Positions 7,987 to 13,059 of a stretch of 13,059 nt of DNA are shown here, one piece after another. Source of the DNA: Bacteroides sp. CAG:530 (GTDB lineage Bacteria; Bacteroidota; Bacteroidia; Bacteroidales; Bacteroidaceae); contig FR881247.1 of the NCBI GenBank assembly GCA_000434735.1, forward strand, positions 51,351-64,409. Reading direction: 5' to 3'. The notes beneath the pieces are model-generated. The model saw only the letters and a list, made by a program, of their open reading frames with translations. It did not search any database and was not told the origin of the DNA. How positions within the stretch are numbered: position 1 is the stretch's first letter; every line of letters begins with the position of its first letter. The translations under genes were made by a program, and so were the position numbers.

Positions 7987-9346
7987 ATTTCAATAGTCCC
8001 AATTCGTTTACAAAGATAATCGCAATACCGACAGGTGCAACATATCTCAGAACAAAGAAGAACAATGAATAATATGGAGCGCGAAGAGTGCCATAGTTTG
8101 TGACTTCATCGCGCACAATCTTACGATTGATAACCCATCCTACAAATATAGCGGTAAGCATACCCGCTACCGGAAGCATTATCTTGGCTGTCAAGTAATC
8201 GAGGGCATCGAAAAAGTTCAGTCCGAATATAGTGAAGCTACTCCATTCGCCCAACGACAACGACGAAACTATGCCTATCAGGAAGCAACAGAAAGTAACT
8301 ACAGACGCAGCACGGCCTCGCGTAAGCTGGAACTTTTCATGCAAAAAGGCGGTAGACACTTCATGAAGGGATATGGTAGAGGTAAGTGCCGCCAAAGCCA
8401 ACAGCAAGTAAAACAGTACCGAACATACATAGGCTATCACCGGAACTCCGCTAAACGCTTGCTGAAATACGTTGGGCAATGTAATGAATATCAACGACGG
8501 GCCAGCGTCGGGACTGATACCCACCGAAAAGGCTGCGGGGAAAATAATCAATCCTGCCAATACCGCCACACCTGTATCTATCAAGCCCACGCTCATGGCA
8601 GTCTTTCCCAAACGGGTATCTTTACCGAAATAAGAAGCGTAGGTAGAAAGGCAGCCCATACCCAAGCTGAGCGAGAAGAACGCCTGTCCCATAGCACCCA
8701 AGAATACATCGGGAGTTACCTCACTGAAATCGGGCTTCAGCAGAAAGCTTATGCCTTTCTCAGCACCTGGCAATGTAACAGAGCAAATGGCTAAGACTAC
8801 TACCAAAACGAAAAGCAGAGGCATCAATACCTTAGACGATCTTTCTATACCTTTCTGCACTCCTTTTACTATAACGAAGTGGGTAGTGAGCATAAACACG
8901 GCAAGCCAAAGCAATGGGCGCAACGGATTCTGAGAGAATTGTTGGAAATCGGCTACAAACTCATCGGGGGTCTTGCCAGAGAACTGACCACCTATGGCCT
9001 GAACCATATACTCTAATGTCCATCCGGCTACTACGGCATAATATCCTAAGATAAGGAATCCGGTAAGCACACCAAGGTAGCCCACGCATTTCCATGGTCC
9101 TTTGGAGTGAAGAGCCTTAAACGCTCCACCGGTACTGGCCTTAGAATGACGTCCTACTATAAACTCGGACATCATGACCGGAAGTCCTAAAGCGAATACA
9201 CACACCAAATAAATCAAAATGAAAGCCGCTCCTCCATGATTTCCTGTCTCATAAGGGAAACGCCATATATTACCTAAACCGACCGCCGAACCGGCTGCCG
9301 CCAATATTGCACCTAACTTACTACCAAAACTTACACGTTCATTCAT
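7958..9346 (-). CDS. Sodium-dependent transporter, NSS (SNF/LeuT) family
   Basis: This 462-residue inner-membrane symporter is likely to couple sodium influx to uptake of an amino acid or similar solute. The family signature in TM1 is clear: FGSKLGAILAAAGSAVGLGN then IWRFPY, with N26 matching LeuT N27. Y103 in the segment YYAVVAGWTL matches LeuT Y108, a substrate-binding tyrosine. TM6 shows the glycine-rich unwound region (FSLSLGMGCLSTYASYFG). Roughly eleven hydrophobic segments can be counted, typical of prokaryotic NSS members. The substrate cannot be predicted. It has its own promoter (-7 at 9388-9395) and is the first gene of a two-gene leftward unit with the helix-hairpin-helix protein, whose start lies inside its 3' end. 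It is divergent from the VanZ-like gene across 90 bp. Confidence 0.95.
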   Translation of the reverse strand: MNERVSFGSKLGAILAAAGSAVGLGNIWRFPYETGNHGGAAFILIYLVCVFALGLPVMMSEFIVGRHSKASTGGAFKALHSKGPWKCVGYLGVLTGFLILGYYAVVAGWTLEYMVQAIGGQFSGKTPDEFVADFQQFSQNPLRPLLWLAVFMLTTHFVIVKGVQKGIERSSKVLMPLLFVLVVVLAICSVTLPGAEKGISFLLKPDFSEVTPDVFLGAMGQAFFSLSLGMGCLSTYASYFGKDTRLGKTAMSVGLIDTGVAVLAGLIIFPAAFSVGISPDAGPSLIFITLPNVFQQAFSGVPVIAYVCSVLFYLLLALAALTSTISLHEVSTAFLHEKFQLTRGRAASVVTFCCFLIGIVSSLSLGEWSSFTIFGLNFFDALDYLTAKIMLPVAGMLTAIFVGWVINRKIVRDEVTNYGTLRAPYYSLFFFVLRYVAPVGIAIIFVNELGLLKYVEKLLLLF

Positions 9347-9387
9347 AAATCGCCTAATTTTCTTTTCATTTGTTCTTATACAGGTCG

Positions 9388-9395
9388 CAAAATTA
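9388..9395 (-). promoter_or_regulatory. -7 promoter element of the NSS transporter operon
   Basis: On the minus strand this reads TAATTTTG, an exact TAnnTTTG match, followed by C. It lies about 41 bp upstream of the ATG at 9346. No convincing -33 TTTG is seen at standard spacing. It lies back to back with the VanZ-like gene's promoter, so the two start sites probably overlap in opposite directions. Confidence 0.6.
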
Positions 9396-9407
9396 TAACT
9401 TTTATCG

Positions 9408-9415
9408 TATTTTTG
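9408..9415 (+). promoter_or_regulatory. -7 promoter element of the VanZ-like gene
   Basis: TATTTTTG followed by C is an exact Bacteroides -7 match, 21 bp upstream of the ATG at 9437. This implies a very short leader. A -33 TTTG at the usual distance is not apparent. Confidence 0.6.
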
Positions 9416-9436
9416 CTAAATAAATAACAAATTAAT

Positions 9437-9817
9437 ATGATAAGTATACTAAAGACATACCCATTGACACTGCTCACTGTAGCGGCTATCTGCTATTTAT
9501 CTTTCTTCACTCCACCGCAAACGGAGTTGGATAATATCAGTAACATCGACAAACTGGTGCATACATGTATGTACGGTGGACTAAGCATCATCATCTGGTG
9601 GGAGTATCTAAGAAAGCACGATACTATCTGCTGGAAAAGATTCATCCCCATTTCGGTAGTCTTCCCCATCATGATGAGCGGAATCATAGAGTTGCTCCAA
9701 GCTTACTGCACCACAAACCGCAGCGGCGAATGGCTTGACTTTGCAGCTAACAGCTTCGGGGTAGTATTGGCCTTTATAGCAGGCAATTTTGTGTTACGGC
9801 GGATAATGCAGAAATAA
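9437..9817 (+). CDS. VanZ-like small integral membrane protein
   Basis: The 126-residue protein has about four transmembrane segments (near 8-24, 43-58, 69-90 and 102-121). VanZ-family signatures are visible: DKLVH (38-42) at the start of TM2, IIELLQ (83-88) in TM3, and the polar loop RSGEWLDFAANSFG (95-108) before TM4, with R95, E98, D101 and N105 conserved in style. VanZ gives low-level teicoplanin resistance in enterococci, but most chromosomal VanZ-like proteins, including those of Bacteroidales, have no established function. No other glycopeptide-resistance gene is nearby, so a resistance role should not be inferred. It is a single gene with its own promoter, and the lyase gene downstream also has its own. 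Confidence 0.85.
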   Translation: MISILKTYPLTLLTVAAICYLSFFTPPQTELDNISNIDKLVHTCMYGGLSIIIWWEYLRKHDTICWKRFIPISVVFPIMMSGIIELLQAYCTTNRSGEWLDFAANSFGVVLAFIAGNFVLRRIMQK

Positions 9818-9884
9818 AAGCACTGATTCAACAATTCTGCTTGTTTTGCAAACATACGTAAAAGCCCTTATCCGAGCTATCAAC

Positions 9885-9892
9885 TATTTTTG
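9885..9892 (+). promoter_or_regulatory. -7 promoter element of the heparin lyase gene
   Basis: TATTTTTG followed by CA is an exact TAnnTTTG match, 30 bp before the ATG at 9923. The apparent upstream TTG start at 9890 falls inside this box and so is not the real start. No -33 TTTG is seen at 19-21 bp spacing. An upstream near-palindrome, GTTTTGCAAAC (9843-9853), could be a regulator site but is unproven. Confidence 0.55.
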
Positions 9893-9922
9893 CATCTGAT
9901 TATTAACAAACAGAATGACACT

Positions 9923-11128
9923 ATGAAAAAAACTATCCTCCTGTTCGGGTTAATGTCGCTCTTTTCGTGCGGACAAGCCTCGGACAACATCGGTGATTTA
10001 GAAAAACCGGCAGAGCAACCTACTCCTTCCGAACCTGAAGAAGAATTGCCCGACCTCACTTCGTTTCCTGCAAGAGTAAACATTCAATCTGAATATGCTA
10101 CACCCGAAAAAATAATAGACAATGAATGGGTAGCTGTAGGAATATCGCGCCCGTACGCTCTGCAGATAGACGAAAAGAACCGCTACAATGGCAAGCATAC
10201 CTTCCGCTTTGAACTACGAAACGATGACAACTCGCTTGAAGGATATAACGAAAACGAGACCAAGGGACGTGCCGAGGTTTCGTACTGCTACGCTACGGAG
10301 GCTGACTTCGCATCGCTTCCTGCAAATGCTTATAGCAATGCACAAAGAATGAAGACGGTATATCATCACGGCAAGGGATTCTGTCCGCAAGGCACGGCAT
10401 GGAAATATCATTTCGCCGTTTATGTGCCCGACACTATAGATAACGACGTAAATACTATCTTCGCCCAGTGGCACGGAATGCCTACCCGCACCTTAGCAAC
10501 CAATCCGCAGGGAGAAGTGGTTCAACTCACCGACGAGGAGTTCCTGGAATTGGAGTCGCATACAATATTCTCGAAAGAAGAGGGCTACGAAAAGATTACC
10601 GTAACCGATAAGAACGGAAATGTAACTTATAAGAAAGGGAAGAAAAACGGATGGCTCATAGAGCAAGGTGGTTATCCCCCACTCGCCTTCGGGTTCAACA
10701 GCGGCTTCTTCTACATCAAGGCCAACTCGGACCGCCGTTGGTTTACCGACAAGAGCGACAGAACCAACGCCAACGTAAAACGCCTGAACAACATGCAGTC
10801 GGTTTCTTCAGAATACAAGACTTCTACTATAGCCTATAAGTCACCCATCGATGAGTTCCCGAAAAACCAATGGGTAGAATTCGACGTAAAAATTGTATGG
10901 ACCAGCTATAGCGGAGAGAGCGAAATAATCCTTCGCCAAGGAATGCTCGACGTAACAATGACCACAAACGGTAAAGCAACTAAGATAGTAAATAACGAAT
11001 CTCTCCCCATCGGTAGAAACGATAAAGACGGTTACTACTTTAAATTCGGCATCTACCGTACATCAAGCAGCACCGTTCCGGTATGTTATAACTTAGGCGG
11101 ATTTAGTCAGGAAGAGGTAACTGACTAA
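9923..11128 (+). CDS. Heparin lyase I (polysaccharide lyase family 13) lipoprotein
   Basis: This 401-residue enzyme cleaves heparin and highly sulfated heparan sulfate by beta-elimination, giving unsaturated oligosaccharides (EC 4.2.2.7). Residues 1-16 form a lipoprotein signal (LMSLFSC, lipidated C16), followed by an acidic, proline-rich linker (about 27-45). The rest resembles Bacteroides heparinase I throughout: RVNIQ (51-55), TKGRAEVSYCYAT (113-125), YHHGKGFCPQG (147-157), FAQWHGMP (180-187), EQGGYPPLAFGF, FYIKANSDR and GRNDKDGYYFKFGIYR near the C-terminus. Q55 and H184 match residues reported as catalytic in the B. thetaiotaomicron enzyme; the matching tyrosine lies near the C-terminus. 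The in-frame TTG at 9890 is rejected because it overlaps the promoter. The gene stands alone, with no SusC/D, sulfatase or unsaturated-uronyl hydrolase beside it. Confidence 0.95.
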   Translation: MKKTILLFGLMSLFSCGQASDNIGDLEKPAEQPTPSEPEEELPDLTSFPARVNIQSEYATPEKIIDNEWVAVGISRPYALQIDEKNRYNGKHTFRFELRNDDNSLEGYNENETKGRAEVSYCYATEADFASLPANAYSNAQRMKTVYHHGKGFCPQGTAWKYHFAVYVPDTIDNDVNTIFAQWHGMPTRTLATNPQGEVVQLTDEEFLELESHTIFSKEEGYEKITVTDKNGNVTYKKGKKNGWLIEQGGYPPLAFGFNSGFFYIKANSDRRWFTDKSDRTNANVKRLNNMQSVSSEYKTSTIAYKSPIDEFPKNQWVEFDVKIVWTSYSGESEIILRQGMLDVTMTTNGKATKIVNNESLPIGRNDKDGYYFKFGIYRTSSSTVPVCYNLGGFSQEEVTD

Positions 11129-11141
11129 TAAGTTCTTATGC

Positions 11142-11178
11142 TAAGCCGCAAATTCTGCGGCTTATTATCCGCTTTTTT
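11142..11178 (+). terminator. Intrinsic terminator after heparin lyase
   Basis: TAAGCCGCA (11142-11150) and TGCGGCTTA (11156-11164) form a perfect 9-bp, GC-rich stem with a 5-nt loop (AATTC). TTATT follows immediately and a six-T run lies at 11173-11178. It is 13 bp beyond the lyase stop codon, so the lyase is a single-gene transcript. The remaining bases up to the Fic gene stop at 11303 show nothing recognisable. Confidence 0.85.
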
Positions 11179-11302
11179 GATATTCCTTTTGAATATACTC
11201 ATGAGTTAGTTGCTTCTATGGCAAGTTCTTCATCATAGCCTCTGCAGTATCTACAAAAAGTTACTCAAATTCGTAAATAGTAATTCTTAGCTAAATATAA
11301 TA

Positions 11303-12112
11303 TCAGAACATAAAACAGAACCCTTTCTTTTGCGAAGCTTTAAACCTTTCAATCTCCAAAGAAAGAGATTTCTTCAACTGCCCTGCCATAAACGACAAGA
11401 ACGGCTGATTGGTTTCTTCATTCTGGCATTGACGTAAGGAAAGTATATAGGCTTCCCTATCTTCTTTGAATATCTTGGTAGGAAAAAGGTGATAGCAAAA
11501 TTGGATGTAGTTCATCAGCAATCGAGCCGTTCTGCCGTTGCCATCCACCCACGGATGTATGGTTACTAAATTAAGGTGGGCATTAAAACTCAATTCGTAT
11601 TGTTCCCGAAATGTGCTAGTGATCTTTTGCTTCTCTTGAAGAAGCACACAAAGTTCATCAACCTTAGCAGGAACCTTTATATAATTCATATAAGATTGTC
11701 CGCCAACACCAGCCGTAACACCACATAAGCGAAATTCACCATTGGAAGAATCAAAAGAACCGCCCATTACACTGTGCACACTGCCTGTAGTACGCATCAG
11801 CACTGCATTCAACCTTTGCAGGAAAACTGGAGTTATCGGTACAAGTTGCTCGGATTCAGCTTTTGCAAAATCATACGCTTGCTTCAAGTCCTCATTCATC
11901 AGATGATGTACAAGCGGTTTCCCTTTTGCTGTTACTCCCTCGTCAAAAAGAAGTTGCGTATCAAGTTCCGTAAGCGTTGAACCTTCAATGGCTGTGGAAT
12001 GGGTGATAAGAGAATATAGGTAGTACTTATCATAGTCCACCGCTTCATTGATACCAAGTTCCTGAAATGTTTGGTATAACTGTTCTATCTCTCGCCAAAC
12101 GTCTTGTTCCAT
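11303..12112 (-). CDS. Fic-domain protein (probable AMP transferase, class II, self-inhibited)
   Basis: The 269-residue protein carries the Fic core motif HPWVDGNGRTAR (186-197), a full match to HPFxDGNGRxxR with Trp in place of Phe. H186 is the catalytic base, and N192 and R194 help bind the nucleotide. An N-terminal inhibitory-helix motif STAIEG (39-44) fits (S/T)xxxE(G/N), with E43 expected to block ATP binding. This places it in class II, where inhibitor and catalytic domain share one chain. The flap is around residues 117-146. Such proteins usually transfer AMP to a hydroxyl side chain of a target protein; the target here is unknown. No separate antitoxin gene is next to it, which fits built-in inhibition. 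It has a strong -33/-7 promoter and lies 125 bp from a bidirectional terminator that isolates it from the region to its right. Confidence 0.92.
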   Translation of the reverse strand: MEQDVWREIEQLYQTFQELGINEAVDYDKYYLYSLITHSTAIEGSTLTELDTQLLFDEGVTAKGKPLVHHLMNEDLKQAYDFAKAESEQLVPITPVFLQRLNAVLMRTTGSVHSVMGGSFDSSNGEFRLCGVTAGVGGQSYMNYIKVPAKVDELCVLLQEKQKITSTFREQYELSFNAHLNLVTIHPWVDGNGRTARLLMNYIQFCYHLFPTKIFKEDREAYILSLRQCQNEETNQPFLSFMAGQLKKSLSLEIERFKASQKKGFCFMF

Positions 12113-12142
12113 TGCTTTTTATTTAATAAGCTTTATTCTTTT

Positions 12143-12174
12143 CAAAGGTAACTTATTTACTACGCTCAACCAAA
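12143..12174 (-). promoter_or_regulatory. Promoter (-33 and -7) of the fic gene
   Basis: On the minus strand TTTG (12171-12174) is followed after 20 nt by TACCTTTG (12143-12150). This matches the Bacteroides consensus TTTG-N19-21-TAnnTTTG at both boxes and in spacing. It is the best promoter in the window. The -7 box lies 30 bp upstream of the ATG at 12112. Confidence 0.8.
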
Positions 12175-12236
12175 GAAAATAACGACTTACTGCTACATTT
12201 TTTGCATGTGTGGGTAAAAAACGAGCATACAAGGAC

Positions 12237-12275
12237 ACAAAAAAAGCAGCTACATTTCTGTAACTGCTTTTTTGT
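12237..12275. terminator. Bidirectional intrinsic terminator, probably the original terminator of a tRNA gene
   Basis: AAAAAAGCAGCTACA and TGTAACTGCTTTTTT pair almost perfectly around a 4-nt loop (12255-12258), with one mismatch in the DNA palindrome. The A-run on one arm and T-run on the other give a U-tail in both directions. On the minus strand it begins right after the tRNA 3' end at 12275, which is where a tRNA terminator should be. Confidence 0.85.
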
Positions 12276-12295
12276 GGTGCCACCAGGAATCGAAC
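12275..12295 (-). other. tRNA 3'-end fragment, probable integration (att) scar
   Basis: On the minus strand these 21 nt read as G53 to A73 of a tRNA: G, T-loop TTCGATT (12288-12294), 3' T-stem strand CCTGG (12283-12287), acceptor strand TGGCACC (12276-12282) and discriminator A (12275). CCA is not encoded. The sequence beyond position 53 (12296 onward) cannot form the 5' T-stem strand or any D or anticodon arm, so the rest of the tRNA is missing. The acceptor implies a tRNA starting GGTGCCA, compatible with Bacteroidales tRNA-Phe, but identity is uncertain. Tyrosine integrases commonly use tRNA 3' ends as attB and leave exactly this kind of duplicate. Since the terminator side is native, the element would lie, or have lain, to the right. 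Confidence 0.7.
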
Positions 12296-12455
12296 ATTTA
12301 AAGTTCTTTGTTTTTAAAGTACTGATAGACAGCACTAAATCTTATATCGTTAAAATCAAAACCATTGAATTAGCCATATTTCTAATTTCAACTATTTCAA
12401 TCTTTATCGCTGTCATTTTTTGACGATGCAAAGACATGGAAAAGGTTCGATTCCT
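12285..12455. repeat. Inverted pair of an 11-bp tRNA T-arm sequence
   Basis: AGGAATCGAAC (12285-12295, inside the tRNA fragment) and GTTCGATTCCT (12445-12455) are exact reverse complements separated by 149 bp. The match continues as 3 of 4 bases on the inner side. The right copy lacks the rest of a tRNA: its candidate T-stem AAAGG/CCTCC does not pair well. It may be a second, older integration scar in opposite orientation, a recombinase arm site, or a chance resemblance. Confidence 0.45.
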
Positions 12456-12586
12456 CCAAATAGTATTGGCATAAAATTACAGAAAACTTTATAATGTATT
12501 CATTTATGCTGGAATGAATGGCATATATATGAAGAGAACGTCTTTAGGAAAATTTCCGAAGACGTTCTCTTCTATACTGCCGGCTT
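12296..12586. other. Gene-free A/T-rich stretch beyond the tRNA scar
   Basis: This 291-bp stretch is A/T-rich and holds no convincing gene. An open frame running through the terminator and tRNA fragment to 12423 has no family features. The stretch contains a T-arm-like GGTTCGATTCCTCC on the plus strand (12444-12457) and the hairpin at 12531-12572. I see no TAnnTTTG promoter on either strand between the two T-arm copies. Confidence 0.5.
12531..12572. repeat. Long perfect hairpin downstream of the excisionase-like gene
   Basis: GAAGAGAACGTCTT (12531-12544) and AAGACGTTCTCTTC (12559-12572) are exact 14-bp inverted repeats. Inside them GGAAA (12547-12551) pairs with TTTCC (12553-12557), giving a stem of about 19 bp with a small bulge. 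It lies 14 bp beyond the stop of the helix-turn-helix gene, in terminator position, but neither strand has a long T-run after it. It could be a transcript-stabilising 3' hairpin, a weak bidirectional terminator, or a recombinase or transfer-related site. Confidence 0.6.
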
Positions 12587-12775
12587 TTAAAAAGCCTCCA
12601 GCCTGTTTTCATCCAGTAGTTTTATAATATCCTTCTCTTTATAAAGTATCCTGCCTCCCAGCCGGTAATAGGGGATAAGCCCGGTTGTCCTGTGTTCAAC
12701 CAGTGTCCGGCGTGTTATCTTCAGTGATTCGGACAGTTCAGCAAGCAAGGAGATGATTTCAATCATAACATCCAT
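12587..12775 (-). CDS. Minimal excisionase-like helix-turn-helix protein
   Basis: From the ATG at 12775 the product is 62 residues, and almost all of it is a MerR/excisionase-type winged helix-turn-helix: ELSESLKITRRTLVEHRTTG is the helix-turn-helix, IPYYRLGGRILYKEKDI the wing, and IIKLLDENRLEAF the tail. Domains of this type (HTH_17) are common in excisionase-like and accessory proteins of Bacteroidales conjugative transposons, where they bend or bind DNA near attachment sites. They also occur as stand-alone regulators. A longer frame from the ATG at 12856 adds a hydrophobic leader (LATLLFILFCLFMSVSF) that does not belong in a DNA-binding protein, so I prefer 12775 or 12766. At 62 residues it is shorter than the usual roughly 90-120, which may reflect N-terminal loss. 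The stop codon lies in the palindrome GGCTTTTAAAAAGCC (12582-12596). Confidence 0.6.
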   Translation of the reverse strand: MDVMIEIISLLAELSESLKITRRTLVEHRTTGLIPYYRLGGRILYKEKDIIKLLDENRLEAF

Positions 12776-12916
12776 GTAGCAAGCATTATTGGAAAAAGAT
12801 ACGGACATAAATAAACAGAAGAGGATAAACAAGAGGGTGGCCAAACTCGTTTTCAATAAATCAGAAAAATAGTACTTGAAACTAAAGTCTTCAATCTTGA
12901 ACTTTGGGAAAGTAAG

Positions 12917-13059
12917 CTATTGGATACTATTCAGTAAGTCTACCTTTCCTTCATTCACGAGTTTTAGGATTAGTTCTCCGAACAGTGTATTTTGCCATGC
13001 AAACCAGGAACGAGTAAAGTTCTTCGGGTTATTCTTGTGGAAAGATTCATGCATGAACC
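12917..13059 (-). CDS. GH125 exo-alpha-1,6-mannosidase, C-terminal end (partial)
   Basis: The gene enters from the right edge, and only its last 47 codons are visible. The minus-strand frame ending at TAG (12917-12919) reads FMHESFHKNNPKNFTRSW, then FAWQNTLFGELILKLVNEG and KVDLLNSIQ. The MHESF, FTRSWFAW and NTLFGELILKL strings match, from memory, the conserved C-terminus of GH125 (formerly DUF1237). These are metal-independent inverting exo-alpha-mannosidases acting on alpha-1,6-mannose of N-glycans and yeast mannan, usually exported in Bacteroides. It is on the same strand as the small helix-turn-helix gene, with 141 bp between them. It may belong to a mannan or N-glycan locus to the right of the window. 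The catalytic residues are outside the window. Confidence 0.8.
   Translation of the reverse strand, partial: FMHESFHKNNPKNFTRSWFAWQNTLFGELILKLVNEGKVDLLNSIQ

Noticed and set aside
8339..8794. 151-codon plus-strand frame opposite the NSS transporter
   Set aside because: It is an antisense shadow of the transporter, with a low-complexity Gln/Arg-rich composition.
9437..9817. Glycopeptide-resistance gene (VanZ)
   Set aside because: Only a family-level resemblance exists, and no other van genes are present. VanZ-like proteins are common in species with no such phenotype.
9816..9848. Possible terminator after the VanZ-like gene (AAGCA/TGCTT followed by GTTTT)
   Set aside because: The stem is only 5 bp with a 15-nt loop, too weak to call.
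9890..9922. N-terminal extension of the heparin lyase from a TTG
   Set aside because: The TTG overlaps the TATTTTTG promoter box, and the lipoprotein signal begins at the ATG at 9923.
12202..12423. 73-codon open frame on the plus strand across the tRNA fragment
   Set aside because: It reads through a terminator hairpin and the tRNA 3' end, so it is a chance frame. The hydrophobic tail comes from A/T-rich DNA.
1..13059. CRISPR array, rRNA, insertion sequence or complete tRNA
   Set aside because: No regularly spaced direct repeats, rRNA-like sequence, transposase frame or complete cloverleaf was recognised on reading both strands by eye.

Overview
The window looks like chromosomal DNA from a Bacteroidales gut commensal, most likely Bacteroides or Phocaeicola. 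The reasons are a SusC/SusD pair with a surface glycanase-type lipoprotein, a heparin lyase I of the Bacteroides type, and promoters with the Bacteroides -7 element TAnnTTTG. No organism name can be proved from this sequence alone.

Layout. (1) 1-5239, minus strand: the head of a polysaccharide utilization locus, transcribed right to left. It holds a SusC-like TonB-dependent transporter with an N-terminal STN signalling domain, a SusD-like lipoprotein, and the first 103 codons of a GH18-like lipoprotein cut by the window edge. This gene set resembles loci that take up host N-glycans. (2) 5240-5652: a 413-bp divergent intergenic region with short palindromes. (3) 5653-7071, plus: a secreted PhoA-family alkaline phosphatase. 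(4) 7075-9346, minus: a two-gene unit of a sodium-dependent (NSS) transporter and an overlapping membrane-anchored triple helix-hairpin-helix protein. (5) 9437-9817, plus: a VanZ-like membrane protein. (6) 9923-11128, plus: a PL13 heparin lyase I lipoprotein with a strong terminator behind it. (7) 11303-12112, minus: a Fic-domain protein with its own well-formed promoter. (8) 12113-12586: a 474-bp non-coding stretch containing a bidirectional terminator, the last 21 nt of a tRNA gene (no 5' part), a second T-arm-like sequence in opposite orientation, and a long perfect hairpin. (9) 12587-12775, minus: a minimal excisionase-like helix-turn-helix protein. (10) 12917-13059, minus: the C-terminus of a GH125 exo-alpha-mannosidase, too short to show up in a normal ORF scan.

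How the parts fit. Both window ends point to mannose-rich N-glycan use (SusC/SusD/GH18 on the left, GH125 on the right). Heparin lyase I adds a second host-glycan activity, and the phosphatase could supply phosphate from host or dietary esters. Most of the middle is ordinary backbone. The most interesting part is the right end: a tRNA 3' end with its own terminator, no tRNA body, and an excisionase-like gene nearby. This is the expected appearance of an integrative-element boundary or its scar. I found no convincing new multi-gene system.
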